A stretch of 57,758 nt of DNA from Bacteroidales bacterium. Its GTDB lineage: Bacteria > Bacteroidota > Bacteroidia > Bacteroidales > Paludibacteraceae. A program made the translations under genes and the position numbers. The stretch covers positions 1 to 57,758 of the forward strand of contig DUQG01000002.1 in assembly GCA_012837935.1 (NCBI GenBank), read 5' to 3'. Below the pieces are notes generated by a model, which saw nothing but the letters and a program-made list of their open reading frames with translations, had not been told where the DNA came from and made no database searches. Below are positions 26,521 through 36,218 of this stretch, piece by piece. Each line of letters opens with the position of its first letter. Position 1 is the first letter of the stretch.

Positions 26521-28635
26521 ATGACGAAAGACGATTTAACATTGCACAGAAATATCGGTATCATGGCTCACATTGACGCCGGTAAAACTACAACCTCTGA
26601 GCGTATCTTGTTTTATACGGGATTAACCCATAAAATTGGAGAAACTCACGATGGTACAGCTACCATGGACTGGATGGCGCAGGAGCAGGAAAGGGGCATT
26701 ACCATTACATCTGCGGCTACTACTACATGGTGGAATTACAAAGATAAAAAATACAAAATCAACCTAATTGATACTCCGGGACACGTGGACTTTACTGTAG
26801 AGGTAGAGCGTTCACTGCGTATTCTTGACGGAGCTGTTGCTGCATTCTGTGCTGTGGGTGGTGTTGAACCTCAGTCGGAAACAGTATGGCGTCAAGCTGA
26901 AAAATACAATGTTCCTCGTATCGGTTATGTAAATAAAATGGACCGTTCGGGTGCCAATTTCTTTGAAGTAGTTCGTCAGATTAAAGATGTGTTGCGTTCA
27001 AACCCATGTCCAATTCAAATTCCAATCGGCGCTGAAGAAACTTTCAAAGGCGTTGTGGATTTGATTGAAATGAAAGCTGTTGTTTGGCACGACGAGACTA
27101 TGGGTGCCGAATATCACATTGAAGAAATTCCTGCTGATTTGTTGGATGAAGCGCAAGAGTGGAGAGATAAAATGCTTGAAACTTGTGCCGAGTTTGACGA
27201 TGTAGTAATGGAAAAATACTTCGATGATCCGGATTCAATCACTCCGGACGAGATTAGAGCAGCTATTCGTAAAGGTACGCTGGAAATGAAGATTTACCCG
27301 ATTATTTGTGGTTCGTCTTTCAAAAATAAAGGAGTACAAACCATGCTTGACGCTGTTTGTGCGTTCTTGCCAAGTCCGGCTGATACAGCTGAAATCGAAG
27401 GTACTGACCCTCGTAATGGTAAAGAGGTGGTTCGTCGTCCAACTGTAGAGGACCCACTTTGTGCTCTGGCATTTAAAATTGCAACAGACCCGTATGTAGG
27501 ACGTCTTTGTTATTTTAGAGTTTACTCAGGTAAACTAGATGCAGGTTCATACGTTTACAATACTCGTTCAGAAAAGAAAGAACGTATTTCTCGTATTTTC
27601 CAAATGCACTCTAACAAGCAAAATCCGGTTGAAACAATTGCTGCCGGAGATATTGGTGCAGGAGTAGGATTTAAAGATATTCGTACCGGTGATACACTTT
27701 GTGACGAAATACACCAAATTACACTTGAGTCAATGGACTTTCCGGATCCGGTTATCGGAATTTCTGTAGAGCCAAAAACTCAGAAAGACCTGGATAAACT
27801 AGGAATGGGATTGTCAAAACTAGCAGAAGAAGACCCAACATTTACTGTTCACACTGACGAGCAATCCGGTCAAACCGTAATTAGCGGTATGGGTGAGCTT
27901 CACCTTGAAATTATTATCGACCGCTTGAAACGCGAGTTCAAAGTAGAATGTAATCAAGGTCGTCCGCAAGTGGCTTACAAAGAGGCAATTACTAAAGCTG
28001 TTGAACTTCGTGAAGTTTACAAAAAACAGACCGGAGGTCGCGGTAAATTTGCCGATATTATTGTAAAAATAGAGCCGGCAGATGCAGACTTCGAAGGCAG
28101 CTTGCAATTTGTTGACATTGTAAAAGGCGGTAACATTCCAAAAGAATATATCCCGTCCGTACAAAAAGGTTTCCAAATGGCAATGAAAAACGGTGTGTTA
28201 GCTGGCTATCCGATGGATACATTGAAAGTAACATTGATTGACGGTTCTTATCACCCGGTTGACTCAGATCAGCTTTCATTTGAAGTCTGTGCCCAAATCG
28301 CTTATAAAAACGCTTGTGCAAAAGCAAAACCGGTGCTAATGGAGCCTATCATGAAAATTGAGGTAGTTACCCCGGAAGAGAGCATGGGTGATGTTATCGG
28401 TGATTTGAATAAACGTCGTGGACAAGTAGAAGGAATGGAGTCTAGTCGTACAGGTGCAAGAATTGTAAAAGCAAAAGTTCCATTATCCGAAATGTTTGGA
28501 TATGTAACTGCGCTACGTACAATTTCATCCGGTCGTGCAACTTCATCCATGGAGTTCTCACACTATGCAGAAGTTTCCAGCGCTCTTGCAAAAGAGGTAG
28601 TTGCTGAAGCAGGTGGTAAGGTAGAGCTACTATAA
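26521..28635 (+). CDS. fusA: Elongation factor G
   Basis: GTPase that drives translocation on the ribosome. G1 is [15 protein letters not shown] near residue 16, G3 is DTPGHVDF near 88 and G4 is NKMD near 141. The switch I segment carries [12 protein letters not shown]. The 704-residue length is usual for Bacteroidetes EF-G. In the 134-nt gap before it, TACTCAG and CTGAGTA could pair close to the start codon, but this is weak. tuf does not follow; rpsJ follows after a hairpin. Confidence 0.98.
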   Translation: MTKDDLTLHRNIGIMAHIDAGKTTTSERILFYTGLTHKIGETHDGTATMDWMAQEQERGITITSAATTTWWNYKDKKYKINLIDTPGHVDFTVEVERSLRILDGAVAAFCAVGGVEPQSETVWRQAEKYNVPRIGYVNKMDRSGANFFEVVRQIKDVLRSNPCPIQIPIGAEETFKGVVDLIEMKAVVWHDETMGAEYHIEEIPADLLDEAQEWRDKMLETCAEFDDVVMEKYFDDPDSITPDEIRAAIRKGTLEMKIYPIICGSSFKNKGVQTMLDAVCAFLPSPADTAEIEGTDPRNGKEVVRRPTVEDPLCALAFKIATDPYVGRLCYFRVYSGKLDAGSYVYNTRSEKKERISRIFQMHSNKQNPVETIAAGDIGAGVGFKDIRTGDTLCDEIHQITLESMDFPDPVIGISVEPKTQKDLDKLGMGLSKLAEEDPTFTVHTDEQSGQTVISGMGELHLEIIIDRLKREFKVECNQGRPQVAYKEAITKAVELREVYKKQTGGRGKFADIIVKIEPADADFEGSLQFVDIVKGGNIPKEYIPSVQKGFQMAMKNGVLAGYPMDTLKVTLIDGSYHPVDSDQLSFEVCAQIAYKNACAKAKPVLMEPIMKIEVVTPEESMGDVIGDLNKRRGQVEGMESSRTGARIVKAKVPLSEMFGYVTALRTISSGRATSSMEFSHYAEVSSALAKEVVAEAGGKVELL

Positions 28636-28647
28636 TATATGTATAAA

Positions 28648-28681
28648 TCAAAAGTTTGTAACAAATGTTGCAAACTTTTGA
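28648..28681 (+). terminator. Hairpin between fusA and rpsJ, possible attenuator
   Basis: TCAAAAGTTTG and CAAACTTTTGA form a perfect 11-bp stem around a 12-nt loop. No T tract follows, so it may be a processing or attenuation site inside a read-through transcript rather than a full terminator. No -7 box was seen before rpsJ. Confidence 0.45.
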
Positions 28682-28767
28682 CGATGTATAATAAAATCGG
28701 GCTATTGCTTAGCGAATGACTCTTAAGCAATCCCATAAATAATAAACTTTTAAAAACAAAAACAACA

Positions 28768-29073
28768 ATGAGTCAAAAAATTAGAATTAAACTAAAATCG
28801 TATGACCACAACTTGGTAGATAAATCTGCCGAGAAAATTGTGAAGACTGTAAAAGCAACAGGTGCGGTAGTAAGCGGTCCAATTCCACTACCAACACACA
28901 AAAGAATTTTTACAGTAAACCGTGCAACTTTCGTAAACAAAAAATCGCGCGAACAATTCCAACTTTCATCTTTCAAACGTCTTATTGACATTTACAGCTC
29001 AACTAGCAAAACTGTTGACGCTCTGATGAAACTTGAGTTACCAAGCGGTGTAGAAGTTGAGATTAAGGTTTAA
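28768..29073 (+). CDS. rpsJ: 30S ribosomal protein S10 (uS10)
   Basis: Small-subunit head protein, also NusE in transcription antitermination. It begins [20 protein letters not shown], and [13 protein letters not shown] is the family motif. It has 101 residues. It opens the S10 cluster, whose gene order (rpsJ, rplCDWB, rpsS, rplV, rpsC, rplP, rpmC, rpsQ) is the standard bacterial order. Confidence 0.98.
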   Translation: MSQKIRIKLKSYDHNLVDKSAEKIVKTVKATGAVVSGPIPLPTHKRIFTVNRATFVNKKSREQFQLSSFKRLIDIYSSTSKTVDALMKLELPSGVEVEIKV

Positions 29074-29122
29074 TTAACGTCTCTACGAGATAAAAACAAT
29101 AAAATAATTATAAACAAAGCCG

Positions 29123-29146
29123 ATTCCCCGTTTTGGGGTTAAGGGT
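29123..29146. repeat. GC-rich mini-repeat, second copy
   Basis: ATTCCCCG-TTTT-GGGGTTAAGGG resembles 4041-4065 and 41138-41162. It sits directly before the rplC start codon and may fold into a CCCC/GGGG hairpin near the ribosome landing site. Confidence 0.4.
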
Positions 29147-29159
29147 AAATTTAATTGAA

Positions 29160-29777
29160 ATGCCAGGATTAATAGGAAAAAAAATCGGAATGACTTCCGT
29201 TTTCAGTGCCGATGGAAAAAATTTGCCATGCACTGTTATCGAAACAGGTCCTTGTGTTGTAACTCAGATTAAAACCTTAGAAAAAGACGGTTATGAAGCT
29301 GTACAGTTTGGTTTTCTTGAAAAATCGGAAAAACACACTAATAAAGCTGAAGCCGGACATTTCAAGGCTGCAGGAGTAGCACCACAACGCCACTTGGTTG
29401 AGTTCAAAGGAGCTGAACGTGAGTTTAAGTTAGGTGAGGTAATCACTGTTGACAACATGTTTGAAGAGAATATCTACGTTGACGTAGTAGGAACTTCAAA
29501 GGGTAAAGGTTTTCAAGGCGTAGTAAAACGCCATGGATTTGGTGGATCAGAGCGTACACACGGTCAGCAATCTCAATTACGTTCAGCGGGTTCACTTGGT
29601 GCATCATCATGGCCTTCCAGAGTAATGAAAGGTAAGAAAATGGCCGGACGTACTGGAGGTGAGCGTGTTACCATTCAAAACTTACTAGTATTAAAAGTTA
29701 TACCGGAGCAAAATCTTCTAGTAGTAAAAGGTTCTGTACCGGGAGCTAAAGGTTCAACTGTAATCATCTATAAATAA
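29160..29777 (+). CDS. rplC: 50S ribosomal protein L3 (uL3)
   Basis: Early assembly protein near the peptidyl transferase centre. [19 protein letters not shown] is the family start, so ATG 29160 is used and not the longer in-frame start. [20 protein letters not shown] near residue 130 contains the Gln that is methylated in many bacteria. It has 205 residues. rplD follows after 2 nt. Confidence 0.98.
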   Translation: MPGLIGKKIGMTSVFSADGKNLPCTVIETGPCVVTQIKTLEKDGYEAVQFGFLEKSEKHTNKAEAGHFKAAGVAPQRHLVEFKGAEREFKLGEVITVDNMFEENIYVDVVGTSKGKGFQGVVKRHGFGGSERTHGQQSQLRSAGSLGASSWPSRVMKGKKMAGRTGGERVTIQNLLVLKVIPEQNLLVVKGSVPGAKGSTVIIYK

Positions 29778-29779
29778 TC

Positions 29780-30409
29780 ATGGAACTAAGTATTTTAAAC
29801 ATTCAAGGAAAAGAAACTGGAAAAAAACTGTTGTTGGATAAAGATGTTTTCGGTATTGAGCCAAATGACCATGCTATTTATTTAGATGTGAAACAATATT
29901 TGGCTAATCAACGTCAAGGCACTCACAAAGCTAAAGGAAGAAGTGAAGTAGCCGGAAGTAGGCGTAAATTAGGTCGTCAAAAAGGTGGTGGTGGCGCTCG
30001 TCCGGGCGATATCAAGTCACCTGTACGTGTAGGTGGAGGACGTATCTTTGGTCCGGTTCCACGCGACTACAGCTTCAAACTAAACAAAAAAGTAAAACAA
30101 TTAGCACGTAAATCTGCTCTTTCTTACAAAGCGCAAAACAGTGCTATTACTGTGTTAGACGAACTTGTGTTTGATGCTCCAAAAACGAAAGATTTTGTAG
30201 CAATGACAAAAAATTTGCAAGTTGCTGATAAAAAGACACTTTTCGTTTTGTCAAATGGAAATAAAAACGTATATTTGTCGGCTCGTAATTTGCAGGGCGT
30301 AAAAGTTTTAACTGTTTCTGAATTAAGCACATACGCAATTCTTGATGCGAATAATTTGGTGTTTACTGAAGAATCAGTTGCTGCATTAGAAAATACATTT
30401 AAAGCTTAA
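29780..30409 (+). CDS. rplD: 50S ribosomal protein L4 (uL4)
   Basis: Lines the exit tunnel through its long loop, visible here as [20 protein letters not shown] near residue 72. As in Bacteroidetes generally, it starts [16 protein letters not shown]. It has 209 residues. Its stop overlaps the start of the AGGAGG that serves rplW. Confidence 0.98.
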   Translation: MELSILNIQGKETGKKLLLDKDVFGIEPNDHAIYLDVKQYLANQRQGTHKAKGRSEVAGSRRKLGRQKGGGGARPGDIKSPVRVGGGRIFGPVPRDYSFKLNKKVKQLARKSALSYKAQNSAITVLDELVFDAPKTKDFVAMTKNLQVADKKTLFVLSNGNKNVYLSARNLQGVKVLTVSELSTYAILDANNLVFTEESVAALENTFKA

Positions 30410-30414
30410 GGAGG
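30408..30414 (+). promoter_or_regulatory. Strong Shine-Dalgarno site of rplW
   Basis: AAGGAGG lies 6 nt before the rplW ATG and overlaps the rplD stop. Bacteroidetes rarely use such sites, so it stands out. Comparable sites precede rplF, rpsN and infC. Confidence 0.7.
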
Positions 30415-30420
30415 AAAAAT

Positions 30421-30711
30421 ATGTCAATAATTGTAAAACCAATTGTAACTGAAAAGATGACTCAACTAGGTGAGGATCTGAATCGTTATGGCTTTAAAGT
30501 AAAGAAAACAGCGAATAAAATTGAAATTAAAAAAGCTGTTGAAGAGATGTATAGCGTTACTGTAACCGACGTAAATACAATGATTGTACCACCGAAGAAA
30601 AAACTACGCTACACAAAGAGCGGAGTAAGTCGTGGTGCTACAAGTGCTTACAAAAAAGCAATCGTAACGCTTAAAGAAGGAGATGTAATTGATTTTTATA
30701 GTAACATCTAA
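30421..30711 (+). CDS. rplW: 50S ribosomal protein L23 (uL23)
   Basis: Sits at the tunnel exit and docks SRP and trigger factor. IVKPIVTEKMTQL and the C-terminal KKAIVTLKEGDVIDFY are the family ends. It has 96 residues. Translation appears to be driven by an AGGAGG site that overlaps the rplD stop. Confidence 0.98.
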   Translation: MSIIVKPIVTEKMTQLGEDLNRYGFKVKKTANKIEIKKAVEEMYSVTVTDVNTMIVPPKKKLRYTKSGVSRGATSAYKKAIVTLKEGDVIDFYSNI

Positions 30712-30802
30712 AATTAGAAATCTGAAATTAGAAATTAGAATAAAGAAGAATATTACTGTGAAGTAAAACTTCTGACTTCTAACTTCTAACTTCTAACTTA
30801 AA
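30712..30802. repeat. Heptamer-periodic element in the rplW-rplB gap, 13 units
   Basis: The gap is filled by thirteen in-phase 7-bp words. The first are AATTAGA-like and the last are ACTTCTA-like, so the two halves are rough reverse complements and could form an imperfect hairpin. The tract runs from the rplW stop to 5 bp before the rplB start. Confidence 0.85.
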
Positions 30803-30807
30803 TATAA

Positions 30808-31635
30808 ATGGCTGTACGTAAATTAAAGCCCACAACACCAGGGCAGAGACACAAGATTATTGGTTCATTTGACACAATTACTGCAAGTGCACCAGAGAAA
30901 TCTCTTGTAATCGGCGCAAATAAGAAAAGCGGTGGTCGTAACCATGATGGTAAGATGACTATGCGTTATTTGGGAGGCGGTCACAAGAGAAAATATAGAG
31001 TAATTGACTTTAAACGTAACAAAGATGGTGTTCCAGCTACAGTAAAATCAATCGAATACGATCCGAATCGTTCGGCTCGTATCGCGTTGTTGTATTATGC
31101 TGATGGCGAAAAACGTTACATTCTTGCACCTAACGGATTGCAAGTGGGTCAAGTAGTTCTTTCGGGACCGGATGTGGCTCCTGAAGTAGGTAATGCGTTG
31201 CTATTACAAAACATTCCACTTGGTACTGTAGTTCACAATATTGAACTACGTCCGGGACAAGGAGCATCTATTGCTCGTTCTGCCGGAACATTTGCACAGT
31301 TAACTTCAAGAGAAGATAAGTATGCGCTTATTAAAATGCCATCAGGTGAAATTAGAAAGATTCTTTCTACTTGTAAAGCAACTATCGGAAGCGTAGGAAA
31401 CTCTGACCACGCGCTTGAAAGATCTGGTAAAGCCGGTCGTTCACGTTGGCTCGGACGTCGTCCACGTGTGAGAGGTGTAGCTATGAACCCAGTAGATCAC
31501 CCAATGGGTGGTGGTGAAGGACGTGCTTCAGGTGGACACCCACGTTCACGCAAAGGTTTATTGGCTAAAGGATACAGAACTCGTCGTCCTAAAAACCAAT
31601 CAAATCAGTATATTATTGAAAGAAGAAAAAAATAA
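30808..31635 (+). CDS. rplB: 50S ribosomal protein L2 (uL2)
   Basis: Needed for subunit association and peptidyl transfer. [20 protein letters not shown] near residue 40 and [19 protein letters not shown] near 225 are diagnostic; the latter holds the conserved His. It has 275 residues. Its start codon directly follows the heptamer element. Confidence 0.98.
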   Translation: MAVRKLKPTTPGQRHKIIGSFDTITASAPEKSLVIGANKKSGGRNHDGKMTMRYLGGGHKRKYRVIDFKRNKDGVPATVKSIEYDPNRSARIALLYYADGEKRYILAPNGLQVGQVVLSGPDVAPEVGNALLLQNIPLGTVVHNIELRPGQGASIARSAGTFAQLTSREDKYALIKMPSGEIRKILSTCKATIGSVGNSDHALERSGKAGRSRWLGRRPRVRGVAMNPVDHPMGGGEGRASGGHPRSRKGLLAKGYRTRRPKNQSNQYIIERRKK

Positions 31636-31657
31636 CAGAAAAAATTAAGTAAATAAT

Positions 31658-31924
31658 ATGAGCCGTTCGTTAAAAAAAGGACCATACATTTGTGTGAAAC
31701 TTGAGAAGAAAGTGTTGGATATGAATGAAAGCGGAAAAAAATCCGTAATCAAAACATGGTCTCGCGCATCAATGATTTCACCTGATTTTGTTGGTCATAC
31801 AATTGCAGTTCACAATGGAAATAAATTCATCCCCGTATATATTACAGAAAATATGGTAGGACATAAATTGGGCGAATTCGCACCAACTCGTATTTTCCGT
31901 GGTCACGGTGGTAAGAAGAAATGA
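31658..31924 (+). CDS. rpsS: 30S ribosomal protein S19 (uS19)
   Basis: Small-subunit head protein that contacts the A-site finger. [18 protein letters not shown] and the C-terminal [17 protein letters not shown] match the family. It has 88 residues. Confidence 0.98.
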   Translation: MSRSLKKGPYICVKLEKKVLDMNESGKKSVIKTWSRASMISPDFVGHTIAVHNGNKFIPVYITENMVGHKLGEFAPTRIFRGHGGKKK

Positions 31925-31973
31925 TCCATTGACAAAGTTTAAAGTAAGATAAAAGTAAAAAATATTTGATACA

Positions 31974-32384
31974 ATGGGTCAAAGAAAGAAAATATCAGCC
32001 GAAGCAAGAAAAGAAGCAAATAAATCGCTTTATTTCGCTAAGCTTAATGATGTTCCTACTTCACCACGCAAAATGCGCTTAGTTGCAGATATGATTCGTG
32101 GAATGGAAGTAAACAAAGCTTTGAGCGTATTAAAGTTTTCAGGAAAAGAGGCTTCGCAAAAAATGGAGAAATTGCTAAAATCTGCTATCGCTAACTGGGA
32201 AGTTAAGACTGAGGAAAAAGCAGAGAATGCAAATTTATATGTAAGTGCAGTATATGTTGATTCTGCTACAATGCTGAAACGTTTGCGTACCGCTCCACAA
32301 GGTCGCGGTTATCGTATCCGCAAACGCTCAAATCACGTAACGCTGTACGTGGATACTAAAAATACTAACGATAACCAAAATTAA
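31974..32384 (+). CDS. rplV: 50S ribosomal protein L22 (uL22)
   Basis: Lines the exit tunnel. [20 protein letters not shown] near residue 24 and [20 protein letters not shown] near 108 (the tunnel loop) are diagnostic. It has 136 residues. rpsC follows after 5 nt. Confidence 0.97.
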   Translation: MGQRKKISAEARKEANKSLYFAKLNDVPTSPRKMRLVADMIRGMEVNKALSVLKFSGKEASQKMEKLLKSAIANWEVKTEEKAENANLYVSAVYVDSATMLKRLRTAPQGRGYRIRKRSNHVTLYVDTKNTNDNQN

Positions 32385-32389
32385 GCAAG

Positions 32390-33115
32390 ATGGGACAAAA
32401 AACAAATCCGATAAGTAATCGTCTGGGTATCATCCGTGGATGGGACTCAAATTGGTATGGTGGAAACAACTACGGTGACACTATCCTTGAAGATAGCAAA
32501 ATCAGAAAATACCTTAACGCCCGTCTGGCTAAAGCAAGCGTATCACGCATCATTATCGAACGTACATTGAAACTTGTAACAATTACTATTTGTACAGCTC
32601 GTCCCGGTATTATTATCGGTAAAGGGGGTCAAGAAGTTGACAAGTTGAAAGAAGAGTTGAAAAAAATCACAGACAAAGAGGTTCAAATCAACATCTTCGA
32701 AATCAAACGTCCGGAACTTGATGCAGTATTAGTAGCAAACAATGTTGCACGTCAGATCGAAGGAAACATCGCATATCGTCGTGCAGTGAAAATGGCTATT
32801 GCTTCTACTATGAGAATGGGTGCCGAAGGTATTAAAATTCAAGTATCAGGTCGTCTGAATGGAGCTGAGATGGCACGTTCGGAAATGTACAAAGAAGGTA
32901 GAACACCGCTTCACACTTTCAGAGCAGATATCGATTATGCACATGCTGAAGCATTGACTAAAGTAGGTCTGATCGGTGTAAAGGTTTGGATTTGTCGCGG
33001 TGAAGTGTACGGAAAGAGAGACTTGTCGCCTAACTTTGCAACAGCTAAAGACTTCGGTCGTGGTGGTGAGCGCGGAGAACGTGGCGGTAAAGGTTTCAGA
33101 AAGAGAAGAAAATAA
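32390..33115 (+). CDS. rpsC: 30S ribosomal protein S3 (uS3)
   Basis: Part of the mRNA entry helicase. It has the KH domain with [18 protein letters not shown] near residue 75 and the C-terminal S3 domain with [12 protein letters not shown] near 160. It has 241 residues with a Gly/Arg-rich end. Confidence 0.98.
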   Translation: MGQKTNPISNRLGIIRGWDSNWYGGNNYGDTILEDSKIRKYLNARLAKASVSRIIIERTLKLVTITICTARPGIIIGKGGQEVDKLKEELKKITDKEVQINIFEIKRPELDAVLVANNVARQIEGNIAYRRAVKMAIASTMRMGAEGIKIQVSGRLNGAEMARSEMYKEGRTPLHTFRADIDYAHAEALTKVGLIGVKVWICRGEVYGKRDLSPNFATAKDFGRGGERGERGGKGFRKRRK

Positions 33116-33145
33116 CAGGTACTAATGCATTTGAATTAAGAAATT

Positions 33146-33574
33146 ATGTTACAACCGAAAAAAACCAAATACAGAAGACAGCAGGACGGGAAGTTCAAAG
33201 GCAATGCACAACGAGGAAATCAGTTGGCATTCGGTTCTTTTGGAATCAAAGCTTTGGAAGCCAAATGGATTACCGGACGTCAGTTGGAAGCCGCTCGTGT
33301 TGCAGTAACTCGTTTTATGCAGCGTGAAGGACAAGTTTGGATACGTGTTTTCCCCGATAAAGGTATTACTCGCAAACCTGCTGATACTCGTCAGGGTAAA
33401 GGTAAAGGTAGTCCGGAAGGATTCGTAGCGCCTGTAACACCTGGACGTATCCTTTTTGAAGTGGAAGGAGTACCGTTTGACGTAGCTAAAGAGGCATTGC
33501 GTCTAGCAGCACAGAAGTTGCCTATAACTACCAAGTTTGTGGTAAGACGCGATTATGATAAAACATCTAAATAA
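33146..33574 (+). CDS. rplP: 50S ribosomal protein L16 (uL16)
   Basis: Supports tRNA accommodation in the A and P sites. [19 protein letters not shown] is the start, and [20 protein letters not shown] near residue 66 is the family core. It has 142 residues. Confidence 0.98.
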   Translation: MLQPKKTKYRRQQDGKFKGNAQRGNQLAFGSFGIKALEAKWITGRQLEAARVAVTRFMQREGQVWIRVFPDKGITRKPADTRQGKGKGSPEGFVAPVTPGRILFEVEGVPFDVAKEALRLAAQKLPITTKFVVRRDYDKTSK

Positions 33575-33585
33575 AGCATAAGGAT

Positions 33586-33780
33586 ATGAAAATAAGTGAA
33601 ATTAGAGAATTGACTGACAAGGAACTTCTTGAACGTATCGAGGCGGAAAAAGAGCATCTATCTCGTTTGAAAATGAATCATGCTATTACGCCACTAGATA
33701 ATCCGTTGCAAATTAAAGATGTACGTCGTAATATCGCTCGTTTTGCAACAGAATTACGTCAGAGAGAAATCAACAAATAA
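33586..33780 (+). CDS. rpmC: 50S ribosomal protein L29 (uL29)
   Basis: Small helical hairpin protein at the tunnel exit. It starts MKISEIRELTDKELLERIEA and ends in the conserved RRNIARFATELRQRE. It has 64 residues. Confidence 0.97.
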   Translation: MKISEIRELTDKELLERIEAEKEHLSRLKMNHAITPLDNPLQIKDVRRNIARFATELRQREINK

Positions 33781-33793
33781 AAATTAAATTCTG

Positions 33794-34051
33794 ATGGAAA
33801 CAAGAAATTTAAGAAAAGTTAGAACGGGTGTAGTGTCAAGCAACAAAATGGATAAAACCATTACTGTAGCTGTAAGATGGAAAGAGAAACACCCTATTTA
33901 CGGAAAATTCGTAAATAAGACAAAAAAATATCATGCTCATGACGAAAAGAATGAATGTAATATTGGTGATACCGTTACTATCATGGAAACTCGTCCATTG
34001 AGTAAAATGAAAAGATGGAGATTAATCGAAATTAACGAAAGAGCTAAGTAA
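33794..34051 (+). CDS. rpsQ: 30S ribosomal protein S17 (uS17)
   Basis: Primary 16S rRNA binder with an OB fold. [20 protein letters not shown] and [20 protein letters not shown] are the family segments. It has 85 residues. Confidence 0.97.
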   Translation: METRNLRKVRTGVVSSNKMDKTITVAVRWKEKHPIYGKFVNKTKKYHAHDEKNECNIGDTVTIMETRPLSKMKRWRLIEINERAK

Positions 34052-34056
34052 GAATT

Positions 34057-34422
34057 ATGATACAACAAGAATCAAGACTCACAGTAGCAGATAATAGTGG
34101 CGCTAGAGAAGTGCTATGTATCCGCGTATTAGGAGGGACAAAAAAACGTTATGCTTCACTGGGTGACATTATCGTTGTCAGCGTGAAAAGTGTAATTCCT
34201 TCCAGCGACATCAAGAAAGGAATTGTATCGAAAGCAGTAGTAGTACGTACCAAAAAAGAAGTGCGTCGTGCTGATGGCTCTTACATTCGTTTTGATGACA
34301 ACGCTTGCGTTCTTTTGAACAACGCAGGAGAAATTCGCGGAAGCCGTATTTTCGGTCCGGTAGCTCGTGAACTTCGTGCTACAAATATGAAAATTATATC
34401 ACTTGCACCTGAGGTGCTGTAA
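34057..34422 (+). CDS. rplN: 50S ribosomal protein L14 (uL14)
   Basis: Forms intersubunit bridges and is the target of Rsf[21 protein letters not shown] and [11 protein letters not shown] are diagnostic. It has 121 residues. The gap to rplX is entirely a heptamer-periodic tract. Confidence 0.98.
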   Translation: MIQQESRLTVADNSGAREVLCIRVLGGTKKRYASLGDIIVVSVKSVIPSSDIKKGIVSKAVVVRTKKEVRRADGSYIRFDDNACVLLNNAGEIRGSRIFGPVARELRATNMKIISLAPEVL

Positions 34423-34485
34423 AATTTAGAAGTAAGTTTGAAGTTTCTAAAACTCAAAACTTCTAATTTATAATTTATAAAAGAA
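34423..34485. repeat. Heptamer-periodic element filling the rplN-rplX gap, 9 units
   Basis: The gap is exactly 63 bp, nine 7-bp words (AATTTAG, AAGTAAG, then AACTTCT and AATTTAT) from stop codon to start codon. The halves are partly complementary. Its placement puts it in the translation-initiation region of rplX. Confidence 0.75.
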
Positions 34486-34797
34486 ATGAGTAAATTACAC
34501 ATTAAAAAGGGTGATACTGTTTACGTTAATGCAGGAGAAGACAAAGGTAAAACCGGTCGCGTACTCCGTGTTCTTGTGAAAGAAAATCGTGCTATCGTAG
34601 AAGGTATCAATATGGTGTCAAAACATACCAAACCCAATGCAAAAAGCCCTCAAGGAGGTATTGTTAAGCAAGAAGCTTCCATTCATGTATCTAACCTTAA
34701 TCTAGTAGAAAAAGGTATTCCGGTACGTGTAGGTCGTAAGAGAAACGATGATGGTAAGCTGGTACGTGTTTCTAAAAAAACTGGAGAAGAAATTTAA
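34486..34797 (+). CDS. rplX: 50S ribosomal protein L24 (uL24)
   Basis: Assembly initiator with a KOW motif, here [20 protein letters not shown] near residue 6. The [20 protein letters not shown] segment is typical. It has 103 residues. rplE follows after 1 nt. Confidence 0.97.
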   Translation: MSKLHIKKGDTVYVNAGEDKGKTGRVLRVLVKENRAIVEGINMVSKHTKPNAKSPQGGIVKQEASIHVSNLNLVEKGIPVRVGRKRNDDGKLVRVSKKTGEEI

Positions 34798-34798
34798 T

Positions 34799-35347
34799 AT
34801 GGAAACTACAACATTAAAGAAAGACTATAAAGAGCGCATTGTTCCTCTTCTGGTTAAAGAATTTGGATATACATCTGTAATGCAAGCACCAAAATTGGAA
34901 AAAATTGTTTTAAACCAAGGTTTGGGAGCTGCAGTTGCCGATAAGAAACTTATTGAAATTGCAATCAACGAGATGACTGCCATTACAGGTCAGAAAGCAG
35001 TTCAAACTATTTCAACCAAAGACGTTTCGAACTTCAAATTGCGTAAAAAAATGCCGATTGGTGTACGAGTAACTCTTAGAGGTGATCGTATGTACGAATT
35101 CCTTGAAAGATTAGTACGTGTAGCACTTCCTCGTATTCGCGACTTCAGAGGTATTGGAAACAAACTGGATGGACGTGGTAACTATACGTTAGGTATTACT
35201 GAGCAAATTATTTTCCCTGAAATCAACATTGATAGCATCAATAAAGTGATGGGAATGAACATTACGTTTGTAACTTCAGCTAAAACTGACGAAGAAGGTT
35301 ACGCGCTGTTGAGAGAATTTGGATTACCATTTAAGAAAAACAATTAA
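34799..35347 (+). CDS. rplE: 50S ribosomal protein L5 (uL5)
   Basis: Binds 5S rRNA and the P-site tRNA elbow. [19 protein letters not shown] and [19 protein letters not shown] are diagnostic. The 182-residue form from ATG 34799 is used. A longer in-frame version would overlap the end of rplX. Confidence 0.97.
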   Translation: METTTLKKDYKERIVPLLVKEFGYTSVMQAPKLEKIVLNQGLGAAVADKKLIEIAINEMTAITGQKAVQTISTKDVSNFKLRKKMPIGVRVTLRGDRMYEFLERLVRVALPRIRDFRGIGNKLDGRGNYTLGITEQIIFPEINIDSINKVMGMNITFVTSAKTDEEGYALLREFGLPFKKNN

Positions 35348-35359
35348 AGGAGAATATAA

Positions 35360-35629
35360 ATGGCAAAAGAATCAATGAAAGCCCGTGAGGTGAAAAGAGC
35401 TAGAATGGTTGCTAAATATGCCGAAAAACGCGCAAAGCTTAAAGCTGAAGGCGATTACGAAGCATTACAAGCAATTCCTAGAAATGCATCTCCGGTACGT
35501 TTGCACAACCGTTGCAAAATCACAGGTCGTCCGAAAGGATATATGCGTCAGTTTGGTATTTCACGTATTCAATTCCGTGAAATGGCAGCCAAAGGCTTAA
35601 TTCCGGGCGTAAAAAAAGCAAGTTGGTAG
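35360..35629 (+). CDS. rpsN: 30S ribosomal protein S14 (uS14), zinc-free type
   Basis: An 89-residue long form with a single Cys ([17 protein letters not shown]), so it lacks the zinc ribbon of the short form. The sequence AAAGGAG 8 nt before the start is a better Shine-Dalgarno than most genes here have. Confidence 0.97.
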   Translation: MAKESMKAREVKRARMVAKYAEKRAKLKAEGDYEALQAIPRNASPVRLHNRCKITGRPKGYMRQFGISRIQFREMAAKGLIPGVKKASW

Positions 35630-35731
35630 TTTGGTAAATTAGTAAAATAGTTAATAGTAAAATAGTTTATTTAGATAAAAATGCAAATTGCTTTACTAAT
35701 CAACTAATTAACTAGTCAACCAATCAACCCT
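35630..35731. repeat. Octamer-periodic inverted element between rpsN and rpsH
   Basis: Six 8-bp words of TTTGGTAA/ATTAGTAA type (35630-35676, one unit is 7) are followed by a short spacer and five complementary words of TCAACTAA/TTAACTAG type (35692-35731). The reverse complement of the second half aligns with the first over about 32 columns with roughly three quarters identity, so the whole can form a long imperfect hairpin. Confidence 0.75.
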
Positions 35732-35747
35732 GCCTGCCGCAGGCAGG
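35729..35747. repeat. Palindrome CCTGCCTGC/GCAGGCAGG
   Basis: Perfect 9-bp arms around one C. It is GC-rich and placed directly after the octamer element. Confidence 0.8.
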
Positions 35748-35770
35748 TAATCAACGAATATTAAATATTG

Positions 35771-35785
35771 TCCCGACAGTCGGGA
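35771..35785. repeat. Palindrome TCCCGAC-A-GTCGGGA
   Basis: Perfect 7-bp arms around a central A. It shares the TCCCGA/TCGGGA outer stem with palindromes at 39998-40015 and 54018-54035, so the three form a family with different centres. Confidence 0.75.
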
Positions 35786-35806
35786 TCAATTTAAACGAAA
35801 AATAAA

Positions 35807-36202
35807 ATGACAGATCCAATTGCAGATTATCTAACCAGATTGCGGAATGCTATTAAGGCAAACCACCGTGTAGTGGAAATACCCGCATCTAACTTGAAAA
35901 AAGAAATGACCAGAATATTGCATGAAAAAGGCTATATTCTGAACTACAAATTTGTAGAAGATGGACCTCAGGGAACTATTAAAATTGCCCTGAAGTATGA
36001 TCCGGTTAACAAAGTTAACTCTATCAAAAAATTACAAAGAGTATCTACTCCGGGACTTCGTCAATACGTAGGTTACAAAGATTTGCCACGTGTATTGAAC
36101 GGATTGGGAATTGCTATTCTTTCGACTTCACAAGGTGTGATGACAGATAAAGAGGCTGCCAACCTGAAAATTGGCGGTGAAGTATTATGTTACGTTTATT
36201 AA
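35807..36202 (+). CDS. rpsH: 30S ribosomal protein S8 (uS8)
   Basis: Binds central-domain 16S rRNA and, in E. coli, represses the spc operon. It starts [20 protein letters not shown], and [17 protein letters not shown] is the conserved C-terminal motif. It has 131 residues. The gap before it holds the octamer element and two palindromes, which may matter for spc-operon control. Confidence 0.98.
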   Translation: MTDPIADYLTRLRNAIKANHRVVEIPASNLKKEMTRILHEKGYILNYKFVEDGPQGTIKIALKYDPVNKVNSIKKLQRVSTPGLRQYVGYKDLPRVLNGLGIAILSTSQGVMTDKEAANLKIGGEVLCYVY

Positions 36203-36203
36203 T

Positions 36204-36210
36204 GAGGAGG
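36204..36210 (+). promoter_or_regulatory. Strong Shine-Dalgarno site of rplF
   Basis: GAGGAGG lies 8 nt before the ATG at 36219, directly after the rpsH stop. It supports the shorter rplF start. Confidence 0.7.
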
Positions 36211-36218
36211 AAAGAAGA

